Positions 52,833 through 63,374 of a DNA stretch of 64,000 nucleotides are shown here, one piece after another. Under the pieces are notes generated by a model that worked only from the letters and a program-made list of their open reading frames with translations, was not told the origin of the DNA and did no database searches. Both the position numbers and the translations under genes were made by a program. Source of the stretch: Bradyrhizobium sp. CB1015. Its GTDB lineage: Bacteria; Pseudomonadota; Alphaproteobacteria; Rhizobiales; Xanthobacteraceae. The stretch is taken from assembly GCF_025200925.1 (NCBI RefSeq), contig NZ_CP104174.1:1054001-1118000 (forward strand), read 5' to 3'. The number at the start of each line of letters is the position of its first letter. Position 1 is the first letter of the stretch.

Positions 52833-54518
52833 TCAGGCCGCCTGCGCCTTCTTCTCGTCGCGGAGCTGCCGGCGCAGGATCTTGCCGACGTTGGTCTTCG
52901 GCAGGTCGTTGCGGAATTCGATGTGCTTGGGCACCTTGTAGCCGGTGAGCTGCTCGTGACAGAACTTGATCACGGCCTCGGCGGTAAGGTTCGGGTCCTT
53001 CTTCACAACAAAGGCCTTCACCGCTTCGCCGGACTTGGAATCGGGGATGCCGATCACGGCGCATTCGAGCACGCCCGGATGGCTCGCGATCACTTCCTCG
53101 ATCTCGTTCGGATAGACGTTGAAGCCGGAGACCAGGATCATGTCCTTCTTGCGGTCGACGATCTTGATATAGCCCTTCTCGTCCATCACGCCGATATCGC
53201 CGGTGCGGAAATAGCCGTCCGCGGTCATTACCTTGGCGGTCTCTTCCGGCCTGTTCCAGTAGCCCGACATCACCTGCGGACCCTTGGCGCAGATCTCGCC
53301 GGCCTGTCCGAGCGGCACCTCATTGCCCTCGTCGTCGCGGATGGAGAGATAGGTCGAGGGCAGGGGAATGCCGATCGAGCCGGTGAACTCGGTCGCCGTC
53401 GGCGGATTGCAGGTCAGGACAGGCGACGTCTCCGACAGGCCGTAGCCCTCGGCGATGCTGCAGCCCGTGATGTTCTTCCATTGCTCGGCAACGGGGCGCT
53501 GCACCGCCATGCCGCCGCCGTTCGAGATTTTCAGCTTCGAGAAGTCGATCTTCTTGAAGTCGGGATGATGCATCAGCCCGTTGTAGAGCGTGTTCACCGC
53601 CGGGAAGGTGTTGACCTGGTACTTCGTCAGTTCCTTGATGAAGCCGGGTATGTCGCGCGGGTTCGGGATCAGGAGATTGCAGCCGCCGGCGCGCACGCCC
53701 AGGAGGTAGCAGGCCGTCAGCGCGAAGATGTGATAGAGCGGCAGCGCGCAGACGATCATGAGCTGGTCGACATGCGGCGGCGCGGCCAGCGCCGGCTGCA
53801 GCCAGGCATCGTTCTGCAGGACGTTGGCGACGATGTTGCGATGGAGCAGCGTGGCGCCCTTGGAGACGCCGGTGGTGCCGCCGGTATATTGCAGGAAGGC
53901 GACGTCACCCGGCGACAGCTTCGGCTTGTTGAGCGCCATGCCGCGGCCGGCGGACAGCGCGTCGTTGAAGGAGACCGAGCCTGGCAGCGACCAGGCCGGT
54001 ACCATCTTCTTGACCCGGCGGACGACGAGGTTGACGATCACGCCCTTGAAGCCGAGCAGGTCGCCCATGCTGGCGACGATGACGTGCTTCACCTGCGTTC
54101 TCGCGATCACCTGCTCGACGGTGTGAGCGAAGTTCTCCAGCACGATGATGGCTTCGGCGCCGGAATCCTTCAGCTGGTGCTCGAGTTCGCGGGGGGTATA
54201 GAGCGGGTTGACGTTGACCACCGCGAAACCGGCGCGCAGCACGGCGGCGGTTGCGACCGGATATTGCAGCACGTTCGGCATCATGATGGCGACACGCGCG
54301 CCGCGCTGCAACCCGCGGCCTTGCAAGTAAGCGGCGAGCGCGACCGACATCTGGTCGAGGTCGCGATAGCTGATCGACTTGTCCATGCAGATGAACGCCT
54401 TGCGGTCGGCGAACTTGGTGAAGCTCTCCTCCAGCAGATCGACCAGCGATGCGTATTGCGTCGGCTCGATATCGGCGGGCACGCCGGGCGGATATTGCTT
54501 GAGCCAGATGCGCTCCAT
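52833..54518 (-). CDS. fadD: Long-chain fatty acid-CoA ligase
   Basis: A 561-residue ANL-family enzyme activating fatty acids with ATP and CoA at the inner membrane. The P-loop is FLQYTGGTTGVSKGATLLH, the fatty-acyl signature includes GYFRTGDIGVMDEKGYIKIVDR, and SGFNVYPNEIEEVI and the Lys of LPKTNVGKILRRQLRD are present. The start MERIWLKQYPPGVPADI is typical of FadD, with GAGGGGAG upstream. No beta-oxidation partner is adjacent. Confidence 0.94.
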   Translation of the reverse strand: MERIWLKQYPPGVPADIEPTQYASLVDLLEESFTKFADRKAFICMDKSISYRDLDQMSVALAAYLQGRGLQRGARVAIMMPNVLQYPVATAAVLRAGFAVVNVNPLYTPRELEHQLKDSGAEAIIVLENFAHTVEQVIARTQVKHVIVASMGDLLGFKGVIVNLVVRRVKKMVPAWSLPGSVSFNDALSAGRGMALNKPKLSPGDVAFLQYTGGTTGVSKGATLLHRNIVANVLQNDAWLQPALAAPPHVDQLMIVCALPLYHIFALTACYLLGVRAGGCNLLIPNPRDIPGFIKELTKYQVNTFPAVNTLYNGLMHHPDFKKIDFSKLKISNGGGMAVQRPVAEQWKNITGCSIAEGYGLSETSPVLTCNPPTATEFTGSIGIPLPSTYLSIRDDEGNEVPLGQAGEICAKGPQVMSGYWNRPEETAKVMTADGYFRTGDIGVMDEKGYIKIVDRKKDMILVSGFNVYPNEIEEVIASHPGVLECAVIGIPDSKSGEAVKAFVVKKDPNLTAEAVIKFCHEQLTGYKVPKHIEFRNDLPKTNVGKILRRQLRDEKKAQAA

Positions 54519-54707
54519 GGAAGACTCCCCTCATTGACCAGGGCCCGTTGTTCTCGGGCTTGCCTCGTTGCCGCCAGTATCCAGCTTGCCGGAACGGGTG
54601 GCAAGCCATGGTGGCTTAGGGCAAAGGTCGGGGCGTCGCTACTGGAATCGTTGCAGAACCGAGCTCCCGCAGGTGCGAAGCGCGGGCTGGCCCAATTCCG
54701 GGAGGTG

Positions 54708-56222
54708 TTAACTGTTGTTCGCCGGCTTGGTGGCAGCGGCCGGCTTCGCGGCCTTGGGCTTGGCGGGCTTGGCGGCCTGATCGCCGCTTGCAGGCTTCTC
54801 CGCAGGTTTGGCCGCATCGGGCTTGGCCGTATCGGGTTTGGCCGCAGCATGCTTGGCGCCGGCCGGCTTGGCAGCGGCCGGTTTGGCTGCGGTCTTGCCG
54901 TCGCCCTTGCCGTCGGCCTGCTTGGCGTCGGGCTTCGCCGCCGCGGTCTTCGTACCGGCCTCCTTGTTGCCCTCCTTGTTGCCCTCCTTGGGCTTGTCGG
55001 CGGCATCTGGCTTCTTGGCGACGCGCGACTTCTTGCCACGCGGCTTGGACGCGGCCTGCTGGTCGGCGTCGGCCGCGACCGCGGCGATCAGGGCCGTGCC
55101 GGTGCGGGTCGGGCCGGTATAGACCAGCACCGGCTCGGTCGGCGCCGGAGCCGAGGCCATCAGCTCGGAAGCCTTCATCAGCGGCGGCTGCAGGCCGGCC
55201 GTGAAGAAGGTGACCTGGGCCTCGCCGCCGGTGGCGGAGGCCGATCCGGTCGCGCCGCCATTGGCCGCAATCAGCGCATCGTCGTCGTCGCTGGCCGGCC
55301 GCTTGCGGTTGGGTCCGCACATCTCGTCGCGCAGGTTCGGCGGCGTGGCATCGACCGGCACGAGATTGTCGACGGTGCCGAGCGAGGGGCGCAGCCAGGT
55401 GAGATTGTCCTGAGCGAAGCCACGCTCCAGCAGCTGCGCCGCCTTCACCGCGCGCGCCGTGCCGGAATTGGCGCCGAGCACCACCGCGATCAGCCGGCGG
55501 CCGTTGCGCGTGGCCGAGGCGACAAGGTTGTAGCCGGAGGCGCAGATGAAGCCGGTCTTGAACCCGTCGGCGCCGGGATAGCGGCCGATCAGCTTGTTGA
55601 AATTGCCGGTGACGCGCTTGCCGAAGCGGATCGCCGGAATGTGCACGAAGTACTCGTATTCCGGCAGGTCGCGCAGGAACGAGCGCGCCAAGATCCCGAG
55701 GTCGCGCGCCGAGGTGATCTGGCCTTCGGCGGGCAGGCCGTTCGGATTGACGTAGCTCGTCTGCGTCATGCCGAGCTTTCTCGCGGTGTCGTTCATCACC
55801 GCGGAGAAGCCGTCGACCGAACCGCCGACGCCTTCGGCGAGCACCACGGCCATGTCGTTTGCCGACTTGACCATCATCATCTTCAGCGCGTTGTCGACGG
55901 TGACCTGCGTTCCCGGGCGGAACCCCATCTTCGACGGCGATTGCGAAGCTGCGGTCGGCGACACCGTGAGCAGCGTGTCGAGCGTCAGCCTGCCGTCCTT
56001 GACCGCCTTCAGCGTCACATAGGCGGTCATGATCTTGGTGACGGAGGCCGGATACCAGGGAATGGTCGCGTTTTCGGCCTGCAACACCTTGCCGCTGTCG
56101 GCCTCGATCAGCAGGAGCGCTTCGGCGCCCGCCGCGCGCGGCGCAAACAACGCGGCACAGGCGAGCGTCGCAGCGAACAGGTTGAACAGGGATTTGCGAA
56201 GCAGCGGGCGAAGGGCGTGCAC
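54708..56222 (-). CDS. D-alanyl-D-alanine carboxypeptidase with Ala/Lys/Pro-rich tail
   Basis: A 504-residue low-molecular-weight penicillin-binding protein (S11 peptidase), trimming the terminal D-Ala of peptidoglycan stem peptides. A signal peptide ends near AAGAEA. Motifs: SVTK (Ser60-Lys63), SAND near 120 and KTG (GFKTGFIC) near 225. After about residue 300 the usual PBP5 C-domain is replaced by about 200 residues of low complexity, with many AAKP and KPA repeats like a histone H1 tail. The tail may bind the wall or outer membrane. Confidence 0.9.
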   Translation of the reverse strand: MHALRPLLRKSLFNLFAATLACAALFAPRAAGAEALLLIEADSGKVLQAENATIPWYPASVTKIMTAYVTLKAVKDGRLTLDTLLTVSPTAASQSPSKMGFRPGTQVTVDNALKMMMVKSANDMAVVLAEGVGGSVDGFSAVMNDTARKLGMTQTSYVNPNGLPAEGQITSARDLGILARSFLRDLPEYEYFVHIPAIRFGKRVTGNFNKLIGRYPGADGFKTGFICASGYNLVASATRNGRRLIAVVLGANSGTARAVKAAQLLERGFAQDNLTWLRPSLGTVDNLVPVDATPPNLRDEMCGPNRKRPASDDDDALIAANGGATGSASATGGEAQVTFFTAGLQPPLMKASELMASAPAPTEPVLVYTGPTRTGTALIAAVAADADQQAASKPRGKKSRVAKKPDAADKPKEGNKEGNKEAGTKTAAAKPDAKQADGKGDGKTAAKPAAAKPAGAKHAAAKPDTAKPDAAKPAEKPASGDQAAKPAKPKAAKPAAATKPANNS

Positions 56223-56413
56223 TATCCGATTCCGGTCCTTGGAGATCCGCGCCTGATAAGGTCGGTTCTCGTGATCTGATTGTCGGTTCTGAAATCCAGC
56301 GCCGCCGCTTGCGGCGTCGCAAACCTATACCGGCTGGTGCGTCGAGAATAGGGGCTTCGAGCGGGTATTCCGCAACGAAGTAGGCCGAATTTCGACGGTC
56401 CTCTCGGGACTTG

Positions 56414-58210
56414 CTACGGGGATTTGGCAGCTGTCGCGGCAGCCTCTGCGGCCGTCACGCTGGCCCGTGCGTTCTCCTGCACCATGAACTGGGCCTTGGC
56501 CATCTCGGCAAAATGGCCGCCTTTGGCCACGAGTTCATCGAAAGTTCCGGATTCGATCACGCGTCCATTCTCGAACACCAGGATCCGGGTGGCTTTGCGG
56601 ATGGTGGAGAGGCGATGGGCGATCACGAAGGTGGTGCGGCCCCTCATCACTTCGTCGAGAGCGGCGTTCACCTTGACCTCGGTGACGGCGTCCAGCGCGG
56701 AGGTCGCCTCGTCGAGGATCAGGATCGGTGGATCCTTCAGCAGCGCACGGGCGATGGACAGGCGCTGGCGCTCGCCGCCGGAGAGCATGCGGCCGCGCTC
56801 GCCGGCATTGGTCGCGAAGCCGCCGCTGCGTTCGATGAATTCGAGCGCCTGGGCGCGCTCGGCCGCTTTCCGCATCTCGGCCTCGGTCGCATCCGGCTTG
56901 CCGACGCGCAAATTCTCCTCGATCGAGCGGTTGAACAGCAGCGCCTCCTGGAACACGACGCCGATGTTCCGCCGCAGCGAGGTCAGCGTGACGCCGCGAA
57001 CGTCCATGCCGTCGATCTTGATGACGCCGGACTGCGGATCGAAGGCGCGGTGCAAGAGCGCGATCGCGGTGGACTTGCCGGCGCCGGTCGGGCCGACCAG
57101 CGCGATGGTCTGGCCCGGCAGTGCAGTGAAGGTGAGGTCTTCGACGGCGGGCCGCTTGCCGTCATAGGAGAAGGTGACGTCGTTGAACTCGACGAGGCCG
57201 GAGAGCCGGCCGGCGTCGATCGCGTCGGGCCGGTCGTGCACCGCGGGTACGGCGTCGAGCACATTGAAGAACTCGCGCAGGCGCGGGGCTTCCATGAACA
57301 CGTTGTTGATGAAGCTCACGACCTGCTCGAGCTTCTGGATCAGCAGTGTCGCGAAGCTCACGAACATCACGATCTCGCCGACCGAGGTGAGGCCCTGGTC
57401 GTGCAGCGCGATGCCGAGCGTGAAGATCGCCAGCACCGTGATGGTGGTGGAGGCGCGCGTGATGACGGTGACGAGCGCCCACCACGACAGCACCGGCATC
57501 TGTGCGGCCAGCAGCTCGTCGGCGACCGAGCGCAGTCCCTTCACCTCGGATTCGACGCGCACGAAGCTCTGCACCAGCGCGACGTTGCCGAGCGCGTCCG
57601 AGGCGCGGGCGGAAAGCTCGCTGTAGTGCTCCTCGACCTCCATCTGCATGCCGAAGGTCTTGCGCACCACGAAGGTCGTCAGTGCGGTGAAGACGATGCA
57701 GAGCACGAACAAGAGGATCGCCAGCCGCCAGTTCAGGTAGAGCGACAGCGGCAGCAGCACCACGACCGAGAGGATCGCGGCAAAATGCTCGCGGAAGAAG
57801 CCGAGCCACAGCCGCCACAGCGCGTCCGTGCCGTTGAGCATGACCTTCATCAGCCGGCCGGAATGGGTGCCGGAATGGAAGGTCAACGGCAGCTGCAGGA
57901 TGTGCTCGAAATAATCGGTCAGCACCGCCTGGCGCTGACGATGCGAGAGCCGATCGGCCTGCAAGGCCACCAGTGCGCTGCAGATGATGGTGAACAGCCC
58001 GAATGCGACCCAGGCGGCCAGGAACGGCCAGGCCGAGCTCGAGCCGGCCACGGTCTTGCCCGAGAGCACGTCGACGATCCGGCCGAACAGCACGGGCTCG
58101 GCGAACTGGGATCCCGCCAGCAGGAGGTTGGCGACCGCGAGCAGCCAGCCCAGCCGCGCCTCCTTGCCGAGCAGCTCGAGAACGCGGGTGTAGAGACGGA
58201 GGATGGACAT
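56414..58210 (-). CDS. ndvA: Cyclic beta-1,2-glucan ABC exporter (NdvA/ChvA)
   Basis: A 598-residue half-transporter with six N-terminal helices (to about 320) and a C-terminal ATPase. Walker A is [10 protein letters not shown], the signature [19 protein letters not shown], Walker [11 protein letters not shown]. The overall sequence resembles Ndv[23 protein letters not shown], and [14 protein letters not shown] near the end. It exports cyclic glucans to the periplasm for osmotic adaptation and plant interaction. The ATG at 58210 is preferred to 58243. No glucan synthase gene is adjacent. Confidence 0.88.
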   Translation of the reverse strand: MSILRLYTRVLELLGKEARLGWLLAVANLLLAGSQFAEPVLFGRIVDVLSGKTVAGSSSAWPFLAAWVAFGLFTIICSALVALQADRLSHRQRQAVLTDYFEHILQLPLTFHSGTHSGRLMKVMLNGTDALWRLWLGFFREHFAAILSVVVLLPLSLYLNWRLAILLFVLCIVFTALTTFVVRKTFGMQMEVEEHYSELSARASDALGNVALVQSFVRVESEVKGLRSVADELLAAQMPVLSWWALVTVITRASTTITVLAIFTLGIALHDQGLTSVGEIVMFVSFATLLIQKLEQVVSFINNVFMEAPRLREFFNVLDAVPAVHDRPDAIDAGRLSGLVEFNDVTFSYDGKRPAVEDLTFTALPGQTIALVGPTGAGKSTAIALLHRAFDPQSGVIKIDGMDVRGVTLTSLRRNIGVVFQEALLFNRSIEENLRVGKPDATEAEMRKAAERAQALEFIERSGGFATNAGERGRMLSGGERQRLSIARALLKDPPILILDEATSALDAVTEVKVNAALDEVMRGRTTFVIAHRLSTIRKATRILVFENGRVIESGTFDELVAKGGHFAEMAKAQFMVQENARASVTAAEAAATAAKSP

Positions 58211-58292
58211 GCGGGCGGGGGACTCGGTGACGAGGGAGCCCACATTCTAAGCAGGGACCGCCGCGAGATACAGCGCAAGGTTTCAGTTTTGC

Positions 58293-59342
58293 TCAATTGA
58301 TCAGCCGCTCTGCCAGCGGCGGCAGGAACTGGTCGTCGAAGACATCGCGAGCCGTCGGCCGTTTGCGGAATTTGAAGTCCTGCGCGATCTGATCGATCGA
58401 GCGCTCCAGGCGCGCAGGCTCGATGCCGCCGAGACCCTTGCGCTTGACCTCGTCGGTCAGGATGTTGTCGGCAAGGACGGCGTGCAGGCGCTCCAGCTCC
58501 AAATTGCGGTCGCCGTCGTCGATGCGGCTCGCGGCCTCCTCCGCCGCACGCGCCGGTTCTCTGGCCGTCGCTGTGATGCCCGCGATCAAGGCGCGGACGA
58601 AGCCCTTCACGGCATCCGGCTTCGTTGCGGCGAAGGCGGGGTTGGCCACCACCGCAAAGCCGTAGGCTTCGCAGCCGTAGTCCGCATAGCGCAGCACGAC
58701 GAGATCGGCTTCGGGCACGCCGCGATCGCGCAGGTTCACCGCCGAGAGGTAGCTGAAGCCGGCGACGGCATCGACCTGTCCCGCGGACAGGATCGGCTCG
58801 CGCACCGCGGCACTGATCTTGTGGAATTTGACGAGCGATGTCTTGATGCCGTTCTGCTGCGCCAGCGCCGGCCACAGCCGCATCGACAGATCGCCGTCGG
58901 CAACGCCGACGGTCTTGCCGTCGAGGTCGGGCAGGAGGCGGACACCGCGGCTCCTGCGGGCGACGATCGCGTAAGGCGCGCGGTCGAACAGCACGAACAC
59001 GGCCTTGACCGGCGCCGCGTCGTCCCTGTCACGAAAGCGGATCAGCTCGTTGATGTCGACGAGCGCAAGCTCGCTGTCACCTTTGGCGAGCCGTGCGAGC
59101 GCCTCCGGCGATCCGCTCGCGCTGTTGAAGGAGACGTTCAGATGCTCGGCGCCGAACCTGCCGTCCTTCGCCGCAAGGAAGAACGGCGCCATGCTCGCGT
59201 CGATGGGACGGTCGAAGGTGAAATGGATGGCAGTCGAGGGGGTGCCGCTCTCGGCCGCAATGGCCTCGCGCACAGTCGATGCGGCGAACGAGATTGCAAG
59301 GGCCAGCAGGCACTGATGGGCGATCGTCTTGGATCCGGACAT
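58293..59342 (-). CDS. ABC transporter substrate-binding protein, NMT1/SsuA type
   Basis: A 349-residue periplasmic receptor with a signal peptide (CLLALAISFAASTVREAIAAE). The NMT1-type start reads FDRPIDASMAPFFLAAKDGRFG, with GKTVGVADGDLSMRLWPA in the middle. Related proteins bind thiamine precursors, sulfonates, nitrate or taurine. There are no permease or ATPase genes next to it, so it is an orphan and its ligand is open. Confidence 0.85.
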   Translation of the reverse strand: MSGSKTIAHQCLLALAISFAASTVREAIAAESGTPSTAIHFTFDRPIDASMAPFFLAAKDGRFGAEHLNVSFNSASGSPEALARLAKGDSELALVDINELIRFRDRDDAAPVKAVFVLFDRAPYAIVARRSRGVRLLPDLDGKTVGVADGDLSMRLWPALAQQNGIKTSLVKFHKISAAVREPILSAGQVDAVAGFSYLSAVNLRDRGVPEADLVVLRYADYGCEAYGFAVVANPAFAATKPDAVKGFVRALIAGITATAREPARAAEEAASRIDDGDRNLELERLHAVLADNILTDEVKRKGLGGIEPARLERSIDQIAQDFKFRKRPTARDVFDDQFLPPLAERLIN

Positions 59343-59566
59343 CGGCCGCGCCGGCCCCCATTGTTATGGTTTCGTGACGCTTGCAGCGCCGGCCTGCGAT
59401 GAGCGTGCGCGCGCCAACATGAACGGCGGATGAGCGGGCTTGCGGCATCGTTACGCAACCCCGTTCAGCTTGTGTTGGGGTTGGGGAACCTACTTAGGCG
59501 GCGAGTGTTTGACAGACATCAGCCTGTCGTCAGGCACAATCCGAGGTCCCAAGGAGGGTCCAGATC

Positions 59567-59929
59567 ATGTTTGACAGCTTTTCGAAGTTCGTCGGCCGCA
59601 AGGCCGTTCTTGCCACGGCCGCCGTGGTGGCCCTGACTGCCGCTGCACCCAGCGCCTCTTACGCGGGCGGTCGTCATTGGCATGGCGGTGGCGGCGGCGC
59701 CGCTGCTGCTGCCGCGATGTTCGGCCTGGCCGCGACCGGCCTCGCGATCGCAGCCAGCCGCAATGCCTACGCCTATGATCCGGGTCCGGTTTACTATTAC
59801 GAGGGCGGCCCGGCCTATTATAGCGGCCCCGGCTATGGTCCCTATTATTACGACTCGAGCAACCGCTATACCTATGGCGGCTACAAAAACCCCTGCGCCC
59901 ACGGCTATTCCGGCTACAGCTGCTATTGA
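59567..59929 (+). CDS. Exported Gly/Tyr-rich protein
   Basis: A 120-residue protein with a signal peptide (AVLATAAVVALTAAAPSASYAGG). The mature part has a Gly-rich stretch (HGGGGGAAAAAAMFGLAATG), then Tyr-rich repeats (YYYEGGPAYYSGPGYGPYYYD), and ends in PCAHGYSGYSCY with two Cys. An AAGGAGG site precedes the ATG. Its function is not known; similar proteins are common in rhizobia. An intrinsic terminator follows. Confidence 0.82.
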   Translation: MFDSFSKFVGRKAVLATAAVVALTAAAPSASYAGGRHWHGGGGGAAAAAAMFGLAATGLAIAASRNAYAYDPGPVYYYEGGPAYYSGPGYGPYYYDSSNRYTYGGYKNPCAHGYSGYSCY

Positions 59930-59958
59930 CCGATCAGCCATACGTCTTCGGCGAACAG

Positions 59959-59990
59959 GCCGTCGCGCTTGCCGCGGCGGCTTGTTTTTT
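59959..59990 (+). terminator. Intrinsic terminator after the Gly/Tyr-rich gene
   Basis: A 9-bp stem GCCGTCGCG (59959-59967) / CGCGGCGGC (59973-59981) with one G-U pair, loop of 5, then TTGTTTTTT. It begins 30 bases after the Gly/Tyr-rich gene and ends 58 bases before hisE. Confidence 0.85.
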
Positions 59991-60047
59991 GCTTATCTTG
60001 CCGCGTGTTAACACGCCGGCCATTTGTTTCGAGTAGCTTTGAGTACC

Positions 60048-60452
60048 ATGAGTGATTCGCTTGAGCGGCTATATCTGGCTGTGCTCGCGGCCAAAGACCT
60101 TGATCCGGCCACATCGCGCACGGCCCGGCTGTTTCAGCGTGGGCCCTCAAAAATGGCGAAGAAGCTGGCCGAAGAGGCCATCGAGGTCGTCATCGACGCG
60201 GTCAATGGCGATAGTGAGGCCGTGATCCGGGAAAGCGCCGACTTGCTCTACAATCTCACCGTGCTGTGGGCTTCGGCCGGAGTACGCCCCGAGGACGTCT
60301 GGCGGGAAATGACGCGGCGGGAGGACATGCTCGGTATTGCCGAGAAACTGCCGAAGTCGCCGGCCAAATTGCCCAAAGTCGCGTCACCGCGCATGGCCTC
60401 GCGGCGGCCTATTGTCGCGCTCGATGGCCGCGCCGCGCGCAAGCGCCACTAG
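60048..60452 (+). CDS. hisE: Phosphoribosyl-ATP diphosphatase with basic C-terminal extension
   Basis: A 134-residue enzyme of histidine synthesis: phosphoribosyl-ATP to phosphoribosyl-AMP and PPi. The MazG-like helical motif is visible in KKLAEEAIEVVIDAV and ESADLLYNLTVLW. Most family members end near residue 107. Here about 30 more residues follow, basic and Pro/Lys-rich (KSPAKLPKVASPRMASRRP). The start at 60048 (MSDSLERLY) fits; the frame opens at 60024. hisE is often near hisF, but not in this window. Confidence 0.92.
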   Translation: MSDSLERLYLAVLAAKDLDPATSRTARLFQRGPSKMAKKLAEEAIEVVIDAVNGDSEAVIRESADLLYNLTVLWASAGVRPEDVWREMTRREDMLGIAEKLPKSPAKLPKVASPRMASRRPIVALDGRAARKRH

Positions 60453-60519
60453 AAACGTCACAAATCGCTCAAAAACTGGCGATGGACAAATCCGTCCCAT
60501 GGTGCTTCATCGCGGCGCC

Positions 60520-61101
60520 ATGCTGAAACGTATCTACGACTGGTGCATCGACGCCGCCCACAAGCCCTACGCGCTCTGGATCATGGGCATCGTGTCTTTC
60601 GCCGAAAGCTCCTTCTTTCCGGTCCCGCCGGATGTGATGCTGATCCCGATGTCCCTGGCACGCCCGCAGCGCGCTTGGCTCTACGCGACCGTCTGCACAG
60701 CGACCTCGGTGCTCGGCGGCATCGTTGGCTATGCCATCGGCGCGCTGCTGTTCGACTCGGTCGGCCAGTGGCTGATCCAGGTCTACGGCCTCGGCGACAA
60801 GGTCGACGCCTTCAGGGCCTCTTATGCCGAATGGGGGGCGGTGATCATCCTGCTCAAGGGATTGACCCCGATCCCGTACAAGCTCGTCACCATCACCTCG
60901 GGCTTTGCCGGCTACAACATCATCCTGTTCATCCTGTGCTCGATCGTCGCGCGCGGCGGGCGCTTCTTCGTCGTCGCGATCCTGCTCAACCGCTATGGCG
61001 ACTGGGTCCGGGTCCGGATCGAGAAGCATCTCGGTCTCTGGGTCGCGATCGGGGCTGTGGTGCTGGTGCTCGGCTTCGTCATCGCGGTCAAGCTGATCTA
61101 G
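60520..61101 (+). CDS. DedA-family membrane protein
   Basis: A 193-residue inner-membrane protein with about five hydrophobic segments. DedA/YqaA-type traits are SFAESSFFPVPPDVMLIPMSLA near the N-terminus and GLTPIPYKLVTITSGFAGYN in the middle (Arg/Pro motif). DedA proteins act as lipid scramblases or in envelope upkeep. The ATG at 60520 (MLKRIYDWC) is preferred; the ATG at 60499 is a possible start. Confidence 0.88.
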   Translation: MLKRIYDWCIDAAHKPYALWIMGIVSFAESSFFPVPPDVMLIPMSLARPQRAWLYATVCTATSVLGGIVGYAIGALLFDSVGQWLIQVYGLGDKVDAFRASYAEWGAVIILLKGLTPIPYKLVTITSGFAGYNIILFILCSIVARGGRFFVVAILLNRYGDWVRVRIEKHLGLWVAIGAVVLVLGFVIAVKLI

Positions 61102-61147
61102 GGCCGGCGGCTTTGCCGCCGCGCCGGCTTCGGCTACGGTTGCCGTC

Positions 61148-61687
61148 ATGATGGTTCGATCCGGCAATCCGGCCGCACGGCCTTCGACGCTGATGTCGGC
61201 AGCGCTGCTGCTCCTGCTCGCCGCCGGAGGGGCGGCCCGGCCGCAATCCGCCCCGCCGGCGCTCGGCCTTCGAGAGCAGGGGGCGCCGGCCGGCCCGCCG
61301 CCCTCGACACCCGCTCCCTCGGCGCCGCCGGCGCGCGAGGAGAATCCCGGGCTGATCAACGAAATGGGCAAGCTGATCGACAAGCTGCCCTCGATCCTGC
61401 CGCCAATCAAAAGCCCCAGTGAAACCATGGACGACCTGTCGCGGCTGGCCAAGCCCTCGACCATGGTGTCGGGGCGCGTGATCTGCCCGGTCTCTGCGAA
61501 CGGCGCACCCGACTGCAAGCAGGCGGCCGACCAGCTCTGCCAGGGCAAGGGCTACAAGGAAGGCAAGAGCCTGAACGCCGATTCCGCGGAAAAGTGCTCC
61601 GCCAAGGTCCTGATCCCCGGCCGGCAACGTAAGCCGGACGACTGCCGCACCGACACTTTCGTGACCAGCGCGCTGTGCCAGAACTGA
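61148..61687 (+). CDS. Exported Pro/Ala-rich protein of unknown function
   Basis: A 179-residue protein with a signal-like helix (LMSAALLLLLAAGGAARP). A Pro/Ala linker follows (PPPSTPAPSAPPARE), and a C-terminal part with six Cys (VICPVSA, PDCKQAA, QLCQGKG, EKCSAK, DDCRTD and ALCQN) that may form disulfides. The LPSILPPIKSPSETMDDLSRLA segment is distinctive but not a domain I know. It lies between the DedA gene and aspA. Confidence 0.75.
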   Translation: MMVRSGNPAARPSTLMSAALLLLLAAGGAARPQSAPPALGLREQGAPAGPPPSTPAPSAPPAREENPGLINEMGKLIDKLPSILPPIKSPSETMDDLSRLAKPSTMVSGRVICPVSANGAPDCKQAADQLCQGKGYKEGKSLNADSAEKCSAKVLIPGRQRKPDDCRTDTFVTSALCQN

Positions 61688-61717
61688 AGGCCATCGCGCG
61701 AGAACCAAGGAGCGCCC

Positions 61718-63118
<1,401 letters not shown>

Positions 63119-63133
63119 GCTGACCTCTCCTCT

Positions 63134-63236
63134 CGTCATTCCGGGGCGACGCGCAGCGTCGAACCCGGAATCCATTTCGCCGCGCGTACTGACGCCCGAT
63201 GGATCGGGCTCGCGCTTCGCGCGCCCCGGAATGACG
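63134..63236. repeat. CGTCATTCCGGGGCG...CGCCCCGGAATGACG intergenic palindrome
   Basis: Outer arms GTCATTCCGGGGCG (left) and CGCCCCGGAATGACG (right) are inverted; the inner hairpin GCTCGCGCTTCGCGCGC is also visible. It belongs with the repeat at 46007-46089. It fills most of the gap between aspA and the partial gene. Confidence 0.78.
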
Positions 63237-63374
63237 GAGAGCGAATTCCGCGCCTAGGAATTGCGCGAACGGCCTCCGCTGCGGCGCCAAAACGCAATAC
63301 TTGACAGTGGAAAGATTGCCTTGTTGGTATGGTGCCCAACCTTCCATTGACCGCCAGAAGAGGATCGTTCCGCA

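Noticed and set aside
51642..56279. A 1545-codon open frame on the plus strand
   Set aside because: It runs antisense through the IS481 transposase, fadD and the carboxypeptidase gene, all with clear motifs. Such long antisense frames arise from high GC and the lack of TA-rich stops; the product has no recognisable domain.
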